Assembly (NCBI RefSeq): GCF_039523075.1
Contig: NZ_BAAAEP010000013.1
Span: 20,857-84,856, forward strand
DNA from: Caenispirillum bisanense
Lineage (GTDB): Bacteria; Pseudomonadota; Alphaproteobacteria; Rhodospirillales; Rhodospirillaceae
Reading direction: 5' to 3'
Length of the DNA stretch: 64,000 nucleotides
The notes under the pieces were generated by a model. It did no database searches, was not told where the DNA came from, and saw only the letters and a list, made by a program, of their open reading frames with translations. Positions 49,596 to 58,189 of the stretch are shown piece by piece. Made by a program: the position numbers and the translations under genes. How positions within the stretch are numbered: the first letter of the stretch is position 1; each line of letters opens with the position of its first letter.

Positions 49596-50255
49596 TCAGC
49601 GCTTGCGGGCGAGGGTGAGGCCGTCGCCCACCGGCACCAGCACCACGTCCACCCGCTCGTCGCGCGCCACGGTTTCGTTGAAGCGGCGCACCGCCAGGGT
49701 GGCGGCGTCGGTCTTGGCGGGGTCGACCACGGCGCCGTGCCACAGCACGTTGTCGACCACGATCAGCCCGCCCGGCCGCAGCAGGTCGAGGGCGGCGTCG
49801 TAATAGGCGGTGTAGGTTTCCTTGTCGGCATCGATGAACACCAGGTCGAAGGGCTCCGCCGCCTCCTGCTTCAGGCGGGCGAGGCTGTCGAGCGCCGGTG
49901 CCAGCCGCAGGTCCACCCGCTCCGCGACGCCGGCCTGGGCCCAGTAGCGGCGGGCGATGCGGGTGTACTCGTCGCTGACGTCCAGGCAGACGACGCGGCC
50001 GTCATCGCCCTGCGCCAGCGCCATCCACAGCGAGGCATAGCCGGTGAAGGTGCCGATCTCCAGCACCCGGCGGGCGGCGGTGAGCTTCACCAGCAGGGAC
50101 AGCAGGGCGCCCTGCTCGGGGCTGGACTGCATGCCGCCGCGGGGCAGGGTGGCGGTTTCCTCGCGCAGGGCGCGCAGCACGTCCGGCTCGCGGACGCCGA
50201 CGGCGCGCATGTAGTCTTCCAGCGCCTCGGTCATGGGGGTGGTGGTGCGGGACAT
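49596..50255 (-). CDS. Class I SAM-dependent O-methyltransferase
   Basis: A 219-residue enzyme of the caffeoyl-CoA/catechol O-methyltransferase family (methyltransf_3). SAM motif I is VLEIGTFTGYASLWMA. The metal-binding and catalytic region is LVFIDADKETYTAYYD, and GLIVVDNVLWHG holds the conserved D-N. It should methylate a hydroxyl of a small acceptor with a divalent metal; the acceptor is unknown. It starts at 50255 with AGGACC upstream and lies 48 bp downstream of the YbaN-like gene on the same strand. Confidence 0.92.
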   Translation of the reverse strand: MSRTTTPMTEALEDYMRAVGVREPDVLRALREETATLPRGGMQSSPEQGALLSLLVKLTAARRVLEIGTFTGYASLWMALAQGDDGRVVCLDVSDEYTRIARRYWAQAGVAERVDLRLAPALDSLARLKQEAAEPFDLVFIDADKETYTAYYDAALDLLRPGGLIVVDNVLWHGAVVDPAKTDAATLAVRRFNETVARDERVDVVLVPVGDGLTLARKR

Positions 50256-50303
50256 CGGTGGTCCTGATGTAGTGGGGGAGGGGAAGGGGAAGAGGAGGGC
50301 GGA

Positions 50304-50768
50304 TCACTCCGCCGGCTGGGCGGCGGTGGCGGCAGCGGCAGACCGCGGCGGCGGCTCGGGCCGGGTGAGGATGAAGGCGGCGACGCACAGCAGCGTCAGC
50401 CCCACCACCACCGGCAGCCACGGCTGTTCGGCCCGGTGCAGCACCCAGGCGAAGCTGAGGCTCATGCCGACGATGGACAGCACCTTGCCGCGGCGGGGGA
50501 TGGCGCCATGCTCGTGCCAGGCCCGCAGCGCCGCGCCGAAGCGCGGATGCCCGTACAGCCACGCCCGCAGCCGGCGGGAGGACCGGGCGAAGGCCCAGGC
50601 GGCGACCAGCAGGAAGGGCGTCGTCGGCATCACCGGCAGCACCGCCCCCAGCGCCCCCAGGCCGACGCACAGCCAGCCGAGCGCCAGCAGCAGGCCGCGC
50701 ACCACGGGCGAGGCCGACGGCTGGGAAGGATCGGCGGGGCCGCCGGCAACGGCGGTGCGATCGGTCAT
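50304..50768 (-). CDS. YbaN-family (DUF454) membrane protein
   Basis: A 154-residue inner-membrane protein. The family signature is clear: GWLCVGLGALGAVLPVMPTT then PFLLVAAWAFARSSRRLRAWL, followed by HPRFGAALRAWHEHGAIPRRGK and two further hydrophobic helices. The function of DUF454 proteins is not established. The start at 50768 is chosen because the upstream frame is low complexity. The gene lies between the receiver-like gene and the O-methyltransferase, all on the minus strand. Confidence 0.88.
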   Translation of the reverse strand: MTDRTAVAGGPADPSQPSASPVVRGLLLALGWLCVGLGALGAVLPVMPTTPFLLVAAWAFARSSRRLRAWLYGHPRFGAALRAWHEHGAIPRRGKVLSIVGMSLSFAWVLHRAEQPWLPVVVGLTLLCVAAFILTRPEPPPRSAAAATAAQPAE

Positions 50769-50835
50769 GGTGGGCGTCCTCCCGGCTTTCCCTTCATATT
50801 GGCGCAGGGACCGGGTGATTTCCAGAGCCGCACGG

Positions 50836-51243
50836 TCACCTTTCTTGGAGGCCGCCGGCCCCCGCCCGGGCCTGGAGCAGGGCGCGGCGCAAGGGTTCCT
50901 CGGCCAACGGGGCGGCCAGGGTGGCCACCACCGACAGGCCATGGCCGGCCACCGCCCGCCGGGCCTGCTCGGCCCCGGCCGGATCGGGCGGCAGCACAAG
51001 CAGCACCAGCGGTGCCGGCTCGGCTGGTTCCGGCACCGGCAGGGCGGCCAGCACCTGCGGCGCGGTGGCGCCATCGATCACCAGCACGTCGGCGGCGGCG
51101 GCGGCCAGCCGCAGGTTCAGGAGATCGGTCGGCGGCACCGCCACGGCATCGAAACCGCTGGCAACGGCCGCGTCGGCGATCAGCTCCGCCTCCTCGGCGC
51201 GCGGACCGAGGCTGACGAGAAAGGGTGGGGGTGGGGCTGTCAT
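50836..51243 (-). CDS. Receiver-like small protein of uncertain function
   Basis: A 135-residue soluble protein with alternating beta strands and Ala-rich helices. Strand ends FLVSLGPRAEEAELIADAA, ADVLVIDGATAP, PLVLLVLPP and VVATLAAPL sit where a response-regulator fold would have them, and the aspartate in VLVIDG could match the phosphoacceptor. The usual acidic pair and the Lys are not obvious, so it may be a pseudo-receiver. GGAGG lies 6 bases before the ATG at 51243, which decides the start against longer frames up to 51387. It is divergent from an XRE-PAS regulator. Confidence 0.6.
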   Translation of the reverse strand: MTAPPPPFLVSLGPRAEEAELIADAAVASGFDAVAVPPTDLLNLRLAAAAADVLVIDGATAPQVLAALPVPEPAEPAPLVLLVLPPDPAGAEQARRAVAGHGLSVVATLAAPLAEEPLRRALLQARAGAGGLQER

Positions 51244-51473
51244 CAGCACCTCCGCGACGCGGTGGTCAGTATCCCAGGCTGCCATGACACGCGGTTCCTG
51301 CTGGGGGGAAGGGGAGGCGGGAGTCTTCCCCCGCCGCAGCATGAACAGATTGATCAAGACTTTGGATGCAGGTAGCATCACCATCAAGTTCCAGTCTGGA
51401 ATGAAACTTTAGTATTACCCTTCTTCTTTTGCGGTCACTCCCTCTCTCCTTCAGCACGGTGGCGGACTCTGGC

Positions 51474-52103
51474 GTGGACAGGGATCTGGTTCGGCATCTG
51501 CGCGCCACTCTTGGCCTGACGCAGAAGGACCTGGCGGAGCGCCTCGGCCTCAGCCAGTGCACGGTGTCCCGCTGGGAGCGCGGCACCACCCGGCCCGACC
51601 CCGAAACCCGCCGCCGCCTGCAGGATCTGCTCAATAGCGTCGCTCCGGCCGGCGAGGCGGCGCTGCGGCAGATGGTCGGCCACAGCCCCGCCGCCATGGC
51701 GCTGGTGGATGCCGACTGGCGGCTGAACGCCGTGTCGCCGGCCTTCGCGGCGCTGCTCGGCATCACGCCGGTGCAAGCGGTGGGGGCGGACCTGCGCCGC
51801 CGCTTCGCCGCCGCCGACCTGGAGCAGGCGGGGCGGGCGGCGCTGGACCGCGGCCTGCTGACCGGCGGCACCACCGCCCTGCGGGTGATCTGCGCCCTCC
51901 GCCGCCCCGACGGCGTCATCGTCCCCACGCTCGGTTCCTGGCATGCGGTGCCGGTGCAGGGGCAGCAGCGGCCGCTGGTGGTGTGGCAGTGCGTGCCGGT
52001 CAGCGAGGCCGAATACCGCCGCCTGCGCGCCGCCGGTCCGCCGGTGATGGACCTGGAGGTGGCGGCGGGGGCCGAGGCCGGGGCCGAGCCCGACGGGGGC
52101 TGA
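51474..52103 (+). CDS. XRE-family regulator with a PAS-like domain
   Basis: A 209-residue regulator. Residues about 3-58 form a Cro/C1 HTH (LRATLGLTQKDLAERLGLSQ, TVSRWERGTTRPDP). Residues about 70-185 resemble a PAS fold (SPAAMALVDADWRLNAVSPAF, AALLGITP, GSWHAVPVQGQQRPLVVWQC), a likely small-molecule or redox sensor. The start is uncertain: GTG at 51474 places the HTH at the N-terminus, while TTG at 51429 and GTG at 51459 are in-frame alternatives. It is divergent from the receiver-like gene. Confidence 0.8.
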   Translation: MDRDLVRHLRATLGLTQKDLAERLGLSQCTVSRWERGTTRPDPETRRRLQDLLNSVAPAGEAALRQMVGHSPAAMALVDADWRLNAVSPAFAALLGITPVQAVGADLRRRFAAADLEQAGRAALDRGLLTGGTTALRVICALRRPDGVIVPTLGSWHAVPVQGQQRPLVVWQCVPVSEAEYRRLRAAGPPVMDLEVAAGAEAGAEPDGG

Positions 52104-52131
52104 AGGCGACGCCCGTGGCCCGCCGTGCTGC

Positions 52132-52581
52132 CTAAAGCCGCGCCACCGTGTCCTCCAGCCACTCCCGATGGCGCCGTTCATCGCCCAGCGCGCCCTGGAA
52201 GCAGGTGCGGGCGGTGGGCGTCGCCTCGGCATGGTTCACGGCGCGCTCGTAGGCGGTGTTGGTGTCGTCCTCGTTGGTCTTCATGGCCTGCAGGATGGCC
52301 TTGTCGCCGAACATGTCGGCCAGCTTCACCTTGCCCGTGGTCAGCACCTCCTTGAAATCGCCGCCGCCCGGCGGGGTGCCGCCAAGGTCGCGGGTGAGGG
52401 CGTTCAGCTCCGTCACGTGGCGTTCGTGGTCGCGCTGGAAGCCGCGCAGGGCGGTCTTCAGGGTGGCATCGTCGAGGCGCGTCACCGCCTCCTCATAGGC
52501 GGCGATGGCGTCGTGCTCCAGCTTGATGAGGCTGTCGAGCAGGTCGAGCAGGCGGGGTTCGGTGCCGACGAGGGTGACCAT
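52132..52581 (-). CDS. Ferritin-like four-helix protein (PA2169/DUF2383 family)
   Basis: A 149-residue helical protein. Four helices carry E/D-x-x-H-type patterns spaced as in ferritin-like folds: LIKLEHDAIAAYEEA, FQRDHERHVTELNAL, NEDDTNTAYERAV and ALGDERRHREWLED. These could hold a di-iron centre, but the metal and role are not established. The start at 52581 is preferred to the long upstream frame. It faces the XRE gene tail to tail with 28 bp between the stops. Confidence 0.82.
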   Translation of the reverse strand: MVTLVGTEPRLLDLLDSLIKLEHDAIAAYEEAVTRLDDATLKTALRGFQRDHERHVTELNALTRDLGGTPPGGGDFKEVLTTGKVKLADMFGDKAILQAMKTNEDDTNTAYERAVNHAEATPTARTCFQGALGDERRHREWLEDTVARL

Positions 52582-53031
52582 GGCGGAGCCTTTCCTGGCA
52601 AGGGAGGGGGCGGCGGACACTGCGGAGTCGAGCGGGCAACGCGGCGCCTGCGCCCTCGGCTCGGCCCCTACCACCCCTGGGGGGGCCATGGGCCGGCAGA
52701 TTTCTGCACAAAAGTTGACCTGATGGGCAGGATGTGCCTAACTTTGATGCAGATGAAGCCGTTGCGGCGGTTCGGCACACGCATCGAAGGGTAAGCGCCC
52801 CCTCACCTTCAGCGTTAACGAGAAGATGGCCCGGGAATTGCTGAAGTCATTTCGCTAGACTGAGGCCGCGACAGATGTGTCGCGGCAATTATCCGCCGTA
52901 TTTTTATTGTCTTTGTAAAGGGATTGGACCGCGCCCGGCGGTATCGTGACTTGTGGGTGACTGCCGCCCGCAGGCCGCGGACGCGCGCCGGTGCGCCAGA
53001 TGCCGCCGCCGGCGGCAAGCGGGGCCGACCG
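52582..53031. other. Spacer upstream of the TRAP transporter genes
   Basis: A 450-bp spacer without a supported gene. It contains a perfect palindrome at 52865-52886 followed by an A+T-rich stretch (52885-52920), the probable promoter region of dctQMP. The frame upstream of dctQ (from 52924) is not judged to be coding. Confidence 0.5.
52865..52886. promoter_or_regulatory. Perfect 9+9 palindrome upstream of the TRAP operon
   Basis: GCCGCGACA, four bases, then its exact complement. It lies about 145 bp upstream of dctQ next to an A+T-rich block, so it is a good candidate operator; as RNA it would form a stable hairpin without a strong T-run. Confidence 0.5.
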
Positions 53032-53574
53032 ATGCCGCAGTTCCTGATCGCCTATGTTCGGGGGATCAATCGCCTCAGCCGCTGGATCGGGCTGGCGGTG
53101 ATGTACTCGATCTTCCTGATGATGGGCATACTTCTGTACTCGTCCGTCTCCAAGGCCTTCTTCATCCCGCCCATCTGGTCGATGGAGCTGGCCCAGTTCG
53201 TGATGGTCGCCTACTTCCTGCTCGGCGGCGCCTATTCCCTGCGCGCCAATGCCCACGTCCGCATGGACCTGCTCTACGGCACCTGGACGCGGCGGCAGCG
53301 GACGCTGGTCGACACCGTCACCGTGCTGTGCCTGATCGCCTATCTGGTGCTGCTGCTGTGGGGCGGCATCTCCAGCACCTCCTACGCCCTGGAGTACGGC
53401 GAGCGGAGCTATTCCGCCTGGCGGCCGTACATGGCGCCCATCAAGATCATCATGTGCATCGGCATCCTGCTGACCCTGCTGCAGGCCGTCGCCATCCTCA
53501 TCACCGACATCGCCAGCCTGCGGGGGGTGGAGATCGACGACGCCGGCGAACAGGGCGGGGATGCGCCGTCATGA
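53032..53574 (+). CDS. TRAP transporter small membrane subunit DctQ
   Basis: A 180-residue DctQ-type protein with four membrane helices. Family marks are INRLSRWIGLAVMYSIFLMM, the IWSMELAQFVMVAYFLLGGA helix and NAHVRMDLLY. It couples with DctM and the periplasmic binding protein to import a carboxylate driven by a sodium or proton gradient. The start at 53032 is preferred because the upstream frame is Arg/Pro-rich and the family starts near the first helix. Its stop overlaps the dctM ATG (ATGA). Confidence 0.9.
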   Translation: MPQFLIAYVRGINRLSRWIGLAVMYSIFLMMGILLYSSVSKAFFIPPIWSMELAQFVMVAYFLLGGAYSLRANAHVRMDLLYGTWTRRQRTLVDTVTVLCLIAYLVLLLWGGISSTSYALEYGERSYSAWRPYMAPIKIIMCIGILLTLLQAVAILITDIASLRGVEIDDAGEQGGDAPS

Positions 53575-54896
53575 GCTACGAGTTCATCGCCCTGATGATG
53601 TTCGCGTCGATGATGATGCTGCTCATGACCGGGCAGCGCGTCTTCGCCGTCATCGGTTTCGTCGCGGTGGCGGCCAGCCTGCTGCTGTGGGGCGACGGCG
53701 GCGCGGAAATGGGCTTCAGCGCCGCCATGAAGCTGATGAAGTGGTACCCGCTGCTGACCCTGCCGCTGTTCGTCTACATGGGCTACATGCTGTCGGAGTC
53801 GGGCATCGCCGAAGACCTCTACCGCATGGTGCATGTGTGGATGGGGCCGCTCAGCGGCGGGCTGGCCATCGGCACCATCCTGCTGATGGTGGTGATTTCG
53901 GCCATCAACGGCCTGTCGGTGGCGGGCATGGCCATCGGCGCCACCATCGCCCTGCCGGAGCTGCTGCGCCGCGGCTACGACAAGATCATGATCACCGGCG
54001 TCATCCAGGCCGGCAGTTCCCTCGGCATCCTGGTGCCGCCCAGCGTGGTGCTGGTGCTCTACGGCATGATCGCCCGGCAGCCGGTGGGCGAGCTGTGGCT
54101 GGCCGGGGTGATGCCGGGCCTGCTGATGGCGGCGCTGTTCATCCTGTATGTCGTCGTCCGCTGCCGGCTGCAGCCGCACCTCGGCCCCGCCCTGTCGGCG
54201 GCGGAGCGGGCGGCGGTGCCGCTGGGGGAGAAGCTGCGGCTGCTGCAGGCCGGCATCCTGCCGCTGGCCATCTTCTTCCTGATGACCGGCCTGTTCGTCA
54301 TGGGCATCACCAGCCTGGTGGAAAGCTCCGCCGTCGGTGCCCTGGCGGCCACGGCGGCGGCGCTGGTGAAGGGGCGGCTGACCCGCACCGTGCTGCACGA
54401 CACCGTGCGCAAGACCCTGACCATCACCTGCATGTTCATGTGGATCATCCTCGCCGCCCTGTGCTTCGGCGCCGTGTTCGACGGCCTGGGGGCGGTGAAG
54501 GCGATCGAGGGCTTCTTCCTGGGCGAGCTTGGCCTCGGCCCGTGGGAGGTGCTGATCCTGATGCAGATCACCTACCTGATCATGGGCACCTTCCTGGACG
54601 ATACCGCCATGCTGGTGATCGTCGCGCCCTTGTTCGTGCCGTTGGTGGGGGCGCTCGGGTTCGACCTGGTGTGGTACGGCGTGCTCTACACCATCACCTG
54701 CCAGGTCGCCTACATCACGCCGCCCTTCGGCTACAACCTGTTCCTGATGCGCGCCATGGCGCCGCCGGAAATCACCCTCATCGACATCTACAAGTCCATC
54801 GTGCCCTTCGTCGGCGTGATGATCCTGACGCTCGGCCTCGTCACCGCCTTCCCCGAGCTGGCGCTGTGGCTGCCGGGGCTCGTCTACGGCAAGTGA
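53571..54896 (+). CDS. TRAP transporter large membrane subunit DctM
   Basis: A 441-residue DctM protein with about 12 helices, the ion-coupled channel subunit. Typical segments are LPLFVYMGYMLSESGIAEDL, NGLSVAGMAIGATIALPELL, VIQAGSSLGILVPPSVVLVL and ITPPFGYNLFLM. It overlaps dctQ by four bases (ATGA), which indicates translational coupling. The length fits the family. Confidence 0.95.
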   Translation: MSYEFIALMMFASMMMLLMTGQRVFAVIGFVAVAASLLLWGDGGAEMGFSAAMKLMKWYPLLTLPLFVYMGYMLSESGIAEDLYRMVHVWMGPLSGGLAIGTILLMVVISAINGLSVAGMAIGATIALPELLRRGYDKIMITGVIQAGSSLGILVPPSVVLVLYGMIARQPVGELWLAGVMPGLLMAALFILYVVVRCRLQPHLGPALSAAERAAVPLGEKLRLLQAGILPLAIFFLMTGLFVMGITSLVESSAVGALAATAAALVKGRLTRTVLHDTVRKTLTITCMFMWIILAALCFGAVFDGLGAVKAIEGFFLGELGLGPWEVLILMQITYLIMGTFLDDTAMLVIVAPLFVPLVGALGFDLVWYGVLYTITCQVAYITPPFGYNLFLMRAMAPPEITLIDIYKSIVPFVGVMILTLGLVTAFPELALWLPGLVYGK

Positions 54897-54945
54897 CCGC
54901 TTTCCTGACCCGCAGACCCAGACCACCAGTGGAGGCATCCTCACC

Positions 54946-56001
54946 ATGACCACCAGACGCCACCTGCTGAAGACCGCCGGAGCCGCCGCCGTGGCCGCCG
55001 CCGGCACCGCCACCCTGGCGGCCCCGGCCGTCCATGCCCAGAAGGCGCCCATCAAGTGGCGGCTGCAGACCTACGCCGGCCCGGCGCTGGCCGAACACGT
55101 CATCAAGCCGTCCATCGACGCCTTCAACAAGGTGGCCAACGGCGAGATGGTGATCGAGCTGTATTACGCCGACCAGTTGGTGCCGACCGGCGAGCTGTTC
55201 CGCGCCATGCAGCAGGGCGTCATCGACGCCGTGCAGAGCGACGACGACTCCATCGCCGCGCCGGTGGACGTGGCGGTGTTCGGCGGCTATTTCCCCTTTG
55301 CCACCCGCTACAGCCTGGATGTGCCGACCCTGTTCCACACCTACGGCCTGAAGGAAATCTGGCAGGAGGCCTACAGCGAGGTGAAGGGCGTGACGTGGCT
55401 GTCGGCCGGCGCCTGGGACCCCTGCCACTTCGCCACCAAGGACCCCATCAACAGCCTGGCCGACCTGAAGGGCAAGCGCGTCTTCACCTTCCCCACCGCC
55501 GGCCGGTTCCTGTCGCGCTTCGGCGTGGTGCCGGTGACCCTGCCGTGGGAAGACGTGCAGGTGGCGGTGCAGACCGGCGAACTGGACGGCATCGCCTGGT
55601 CGGGCATCACCGAGGATTACACGGTCGGCTGGGCCGACGTGTGCAACCACTTCCTCACCAACAACATCTCCGGCGCCTGGTGCGGCAGCTACTTCGTCAA
55701 CACGGCGAAGTGGGAAGCCCTGCCGGAGCATCTGAAGAGCCTCTACATGCTGTGCATCGACAGCAGCCATTACTACCGCCAGCACTGGTACTGGGGCGGC
55801 GAGGCCAAGCTGCGCGTCGAGGGCACCAAGATGAAGCTGACCACCATCCCCGCCGAGGAATGGCAGCAGGTGGAGGACGAGGCCTACAAGTTCTGGGACG
55901 AGATCGCCGCCGAGAGCGAACGCAGCAAGCGGGTGGTCGACATCCTGAAGAAGTATGCCGAGGACATGAAGAAGGCGGGCCCGCCGTACCGCTACGCCTG
56001 A
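54946..56001 (+). CDS. TRAP transporter periplasmic solute-binding protein DctP
   Basis: A 351-residue extracytoplasmic protein. The N-terminus has a twin-arginine motif (TRRHLLKTAG) and a signal ending near VHAQ, so Tat export is likely. The mature part shows DctP features: WRLQTYAGPALAEHVI, LFRAMQQGVIDAVQ, LADLKGKRVFTFPTAGRFLSRF with the carboxylate-binding Arg, and VAVQTGELDGIAWS. It resembles binding proteins for 2-oxo acids or other carboxylates, which is inference. It lies 49 bp after dctM in the same operon. Confidence 0.93.
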   Translation: MTTRRHLLKTAGAAAVAAAGTATLAAPAVHAQKAPIKWRLQTYAGPALAEHVIKPSIDAFNKVANGEMVIELYYADQLVPTGELFRAMQQGVIDAVQSDDDSIAAPVDVAVFGGYFPFATRYSLDVPTLFHTYGLKEIWQEAYSEVKGVTWLSAGAWDPCHFATKDPINSLADLKGKRVFTFPTAGRFLSRFGVVPVTLPWEDVQVAVQTGELDGIAWSGITEDYTVGWADVCNHFLTNNISGAWCGSYFVNTAKWEALPEHLKSLYMLCIDSSHYYRQHWYWGGEAKLRVEGTKMKLTTIPAEEWQQVEDEAYKFWDEIAAESERSKRVVDILKKYAEDMKKAGPPYRYA

Positions 56002-56097
56002 GCCCGGCCGGCGGGACGGCGGGCGGCCGCGGCGGTGCTTGCTCCGGAGGGCGGGCGGGTCGATACTCACAGGCCCTAACCCCCTGACGGAGCAAGC

Positions 56098-57450
56098 ATG
56101 CCGGCCGTCTGCCGTCCTGTTCTGGTGGTCGTCCTGGCGGCGCTTGTGCTGGCCGGCTGCGCCGCCGTCAGCGACGGGCCGCGCCTGGAGGCCTGCCGCG
56201 CCGTCCTCGCCCTGCTGGAGCCCGGCTCGCAGGTGACGGCGGCCGAGCCGCCGGGCCTGTTCGGCGCCACCGTGCGATTGTCCTACCGCGATGCCCAGGG
56301 CGAAGACCTGGCGCTCGCCTGCACCTTCCGCTCCGGCGCCCGCCAGGATCTCGCCCTGGTGCTGATGGCGGTGGAGGGGGAGGCCTTCGACGGGCCCGTC
56401 GACCGCGCCCGCCTGCTGTGGCTGTCGCTCGCCCTCGGCCTGCCGCGCGACGGCAGCGCCTTCGCCGGCGGTGGCGATGGCGGCGGCGAGGGCTTCTTGC
56501 AGGCGCTGGCGCCGGACATCGCGCTGCCCGACCGCGTGCTCTACCTGCTGGCCCAGGTCAACAACGGCATCGTCACGGCCTGCCTCTACGGCCTGCTGGC
56601 CATGGGCTTCACCCTGGTCTACGCCATCACCGGCCGCATCAACCTGGCGCTGGGCGGGCTCTACACCGTCGGCGCCTTTGCCGCCGGGGCGGTGATCGCC
56701 GGGCTGGTGATGGGCGGCGCCTGGGGCGTCGCCGGGCTGATCGTGCTGGTGCTGCCGGCGGCGCTCGTCTGGGGCGCCCTGGCCGGCTGGTGCCTGGAGC
56801 GCACCGCCTTCCGCCGCCTGCACGATGCCGGCACCCAGGCGCCGCTCATCGCCTCCATCGGTGCGGCGCTGGTGTTCTCCGAGGGCTTCCGGGTGCTCAC
56901 CGGCGCCCGCGACCTGTGGCCGCCGCCGCTGTTCGGCGATCCTTACGCGGTGATGGAGGGGGTGGACCTGGCGCTGCACGTCAGCCAGGCGCAGCCGCTG
57001 GTGGCGGCCCTGACGCTGGCGGTCTACCTCGGCCTGTGGCGGCTGCTGACCGCCACGCGCCTCGGCCGGGCGCAGCGGGCCTGCGCCGACGATGCCGCCA
57101 TGGCGCGGCTGGTGGGCATCGACGTCGGCCGCACCATCGGCGTCACCTTCGCCCTGGCCGGGGCCTGCGCCGGCGTGGCCGGCATGCTGGTGACGGTGGT
57201 CTACGGCGGCGCCAACTTCTTCATGGGCTGGGCGGTCGGCGTCAAGGCGCTGACGGCGGCGGTGGTGGGCGGCATCGGCTCCGTCCCCGGGGCCATGCTG
57301 GGCGGGCTGGTGGTGGGCATGACGGAAGCCCTGTGGACCGCCTACATGCCCGGCGAGTGGCGCGACGTGGCCGTGTTCGCCCTGCTGATCGTGTTCCTGG
57401 TGCTGAAGCCGCGCGGCTTCCTCGGCATCGCCCGCCAGCAGCGGGATTGA
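56098..57450 (+). CDS. Lipoprotein-like domain fused to a LivH-type ABC permease
   Basis: A 450-residue protein of two parts. The N-terminus is a lipoprotein signal with lipobox LAGC (Cys21), followed by a domain of about 115 residues of unknown fold (RLSYRDAQGEDLALACTFRS). From about residue 150 a complete branched-chain amino acid ABC permease of LivH type begins (LAQVNNGIVTACLYGLLAMG, INLALGGLYTVGAF, VYGGANFFMGWAVGVKALTAAVVGGIGSVPGAM). No LivM, LivF, LivG or LivK gene is adjacent. Either the protein works with ABC partners encoded elsewhere or has a changed role. It lies 96 bp downstream of dctP. Confidence 0.85.
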   Translation: MPAVCRPVLVVVLAALVLAGCAAVSDGPRLEACRAVLALLEPGSQVTAAEPPGLFGATVRLSYRDAQGEDLALACTFRSGARQDLALVLMAVEGEAFDGPVDRARLLWLSLALGLPRDGSAFAGGGDGGGEGFLQALAPDIALPDRVLYLLAQVNNGIVTACLYGLLAMGFTLVYAITGRINLALGGLYTVGAFAAGAVIAGLVMGGAWGVAGLIVLVLPAALVWGALAGWCLERTAFRRLHDAGTQAPLIASIGAALVFSEGFRVLTGARDLWPPPLFGDPYAVMEGVDLALHVSQAQPLVAALTLAVYLGLWRLLTATRLGRAQRACADDAAMARLVGIDVGRTIGVTFALAGACAGVAGMLVTVVYGGANFFMGWAVGVKALTAAVVGGIGSVPGAMLGGLVVGMTEALWTAYMPGEWRDVAVFALLIVFLVLKPRGFLGIARQQRD

Positions 57451-57544
57451 CGCCTCCCGGTATGGTGGAGCGGGAACGCACGGCCTGCCGCATCGTTTGT
57501 AGCAGGGTTCGTCCCGTTTCCGCCGTCAGCGAAGGATTGCCGCC

Positions 57545-58189
57545 ATGCCGTTCCGACCTGCCACCCTTGTTGCCGCCCTCGGCCTGCCGCTGCTGGCCGC
57601 CGCCTGTTCCTCGGCCCCCGACTGGAGCGGCTGGACCGGCGGCGGCGGCGCCGACGGCAGCGCCAGCCTACGCGGCGTGCTGGTGCTGCCCGATGCCACC
57701 CCCCTGCCGGCCACCGCCCGCGGCGAGGTGCGGCTGATCGATCTGGCGCGGTCGGGGCCGGGGCGCCCGTTCCTGCTCGCCAGCCATGTGGTTGACGGGC
57801 CGCTGGCCAACCCGGTGCCGTGGCAGCTGCGCTGGCGGGAGGAGGAGGGAGCCGCCACCGGCAGCGCCGCCACCTATGCCCTGACGGCGCGGCTGGTGGG
57901 CGACGGCATCACCCTCTACCACACCCCGGCGCCGCTGCCGCTGACCGGCATGGCCGGCCCCCTGACCGTCGCGATGGAAGCGGCGCCGCCGCCCCCCGAT
58001 GCCAACCGCAACCGCTACAGCCTCGAGTCGATGCCCGACGTCACCCAGCTGCGCCAGATGCCGCAGGGCGAGGTGCCGCGCCGCTTCGAGGATGACTTCT
58101 ACGGCTACGGCGCCACCTCCAGCGATCCGCTGCCGAGCGACCCGCTGGACGGCAACCGGGTGCTGATGCCGGCCCAGCCCATCAACTGA
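57545..58189 (+). CDS. YbaY-type lipoprotein
   Basis: A 214-residue lipoprotein with signal and lipobox LAAAC (Cys21). The following domain (about 42-145) has SLRGVLVLPDATPLPATARGE and LIDLARS as in the YbaY family, whose beta-sandwich is poorly characterised. The C-terminal 65 residues are Pro/Asp-rich and do not match any known domain (RFEDDFYGYG). The gene lies 94 bp after the LivH fusion on the same strand; a shared transcript is possible. Confidence 0.75.
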   Translation: MPFRPATLVAALGLPLLAAACSSAPDWSGWTGGGGADGSASLRGVLVLPDATPLPATARGEVRLIDLARSGPGRPFLLASHVVDGPLANPVPWQLRWREEEGAATGSAATYALTARLVGDGITLYHTPAPLPLTGMAGPLTVAMEAAPPPPDANRNRYSLESMPDVTQLRQMPQGEVPRRFEDDFYGYGATSSDPLPSDPLDGNRVLMPAQPIN

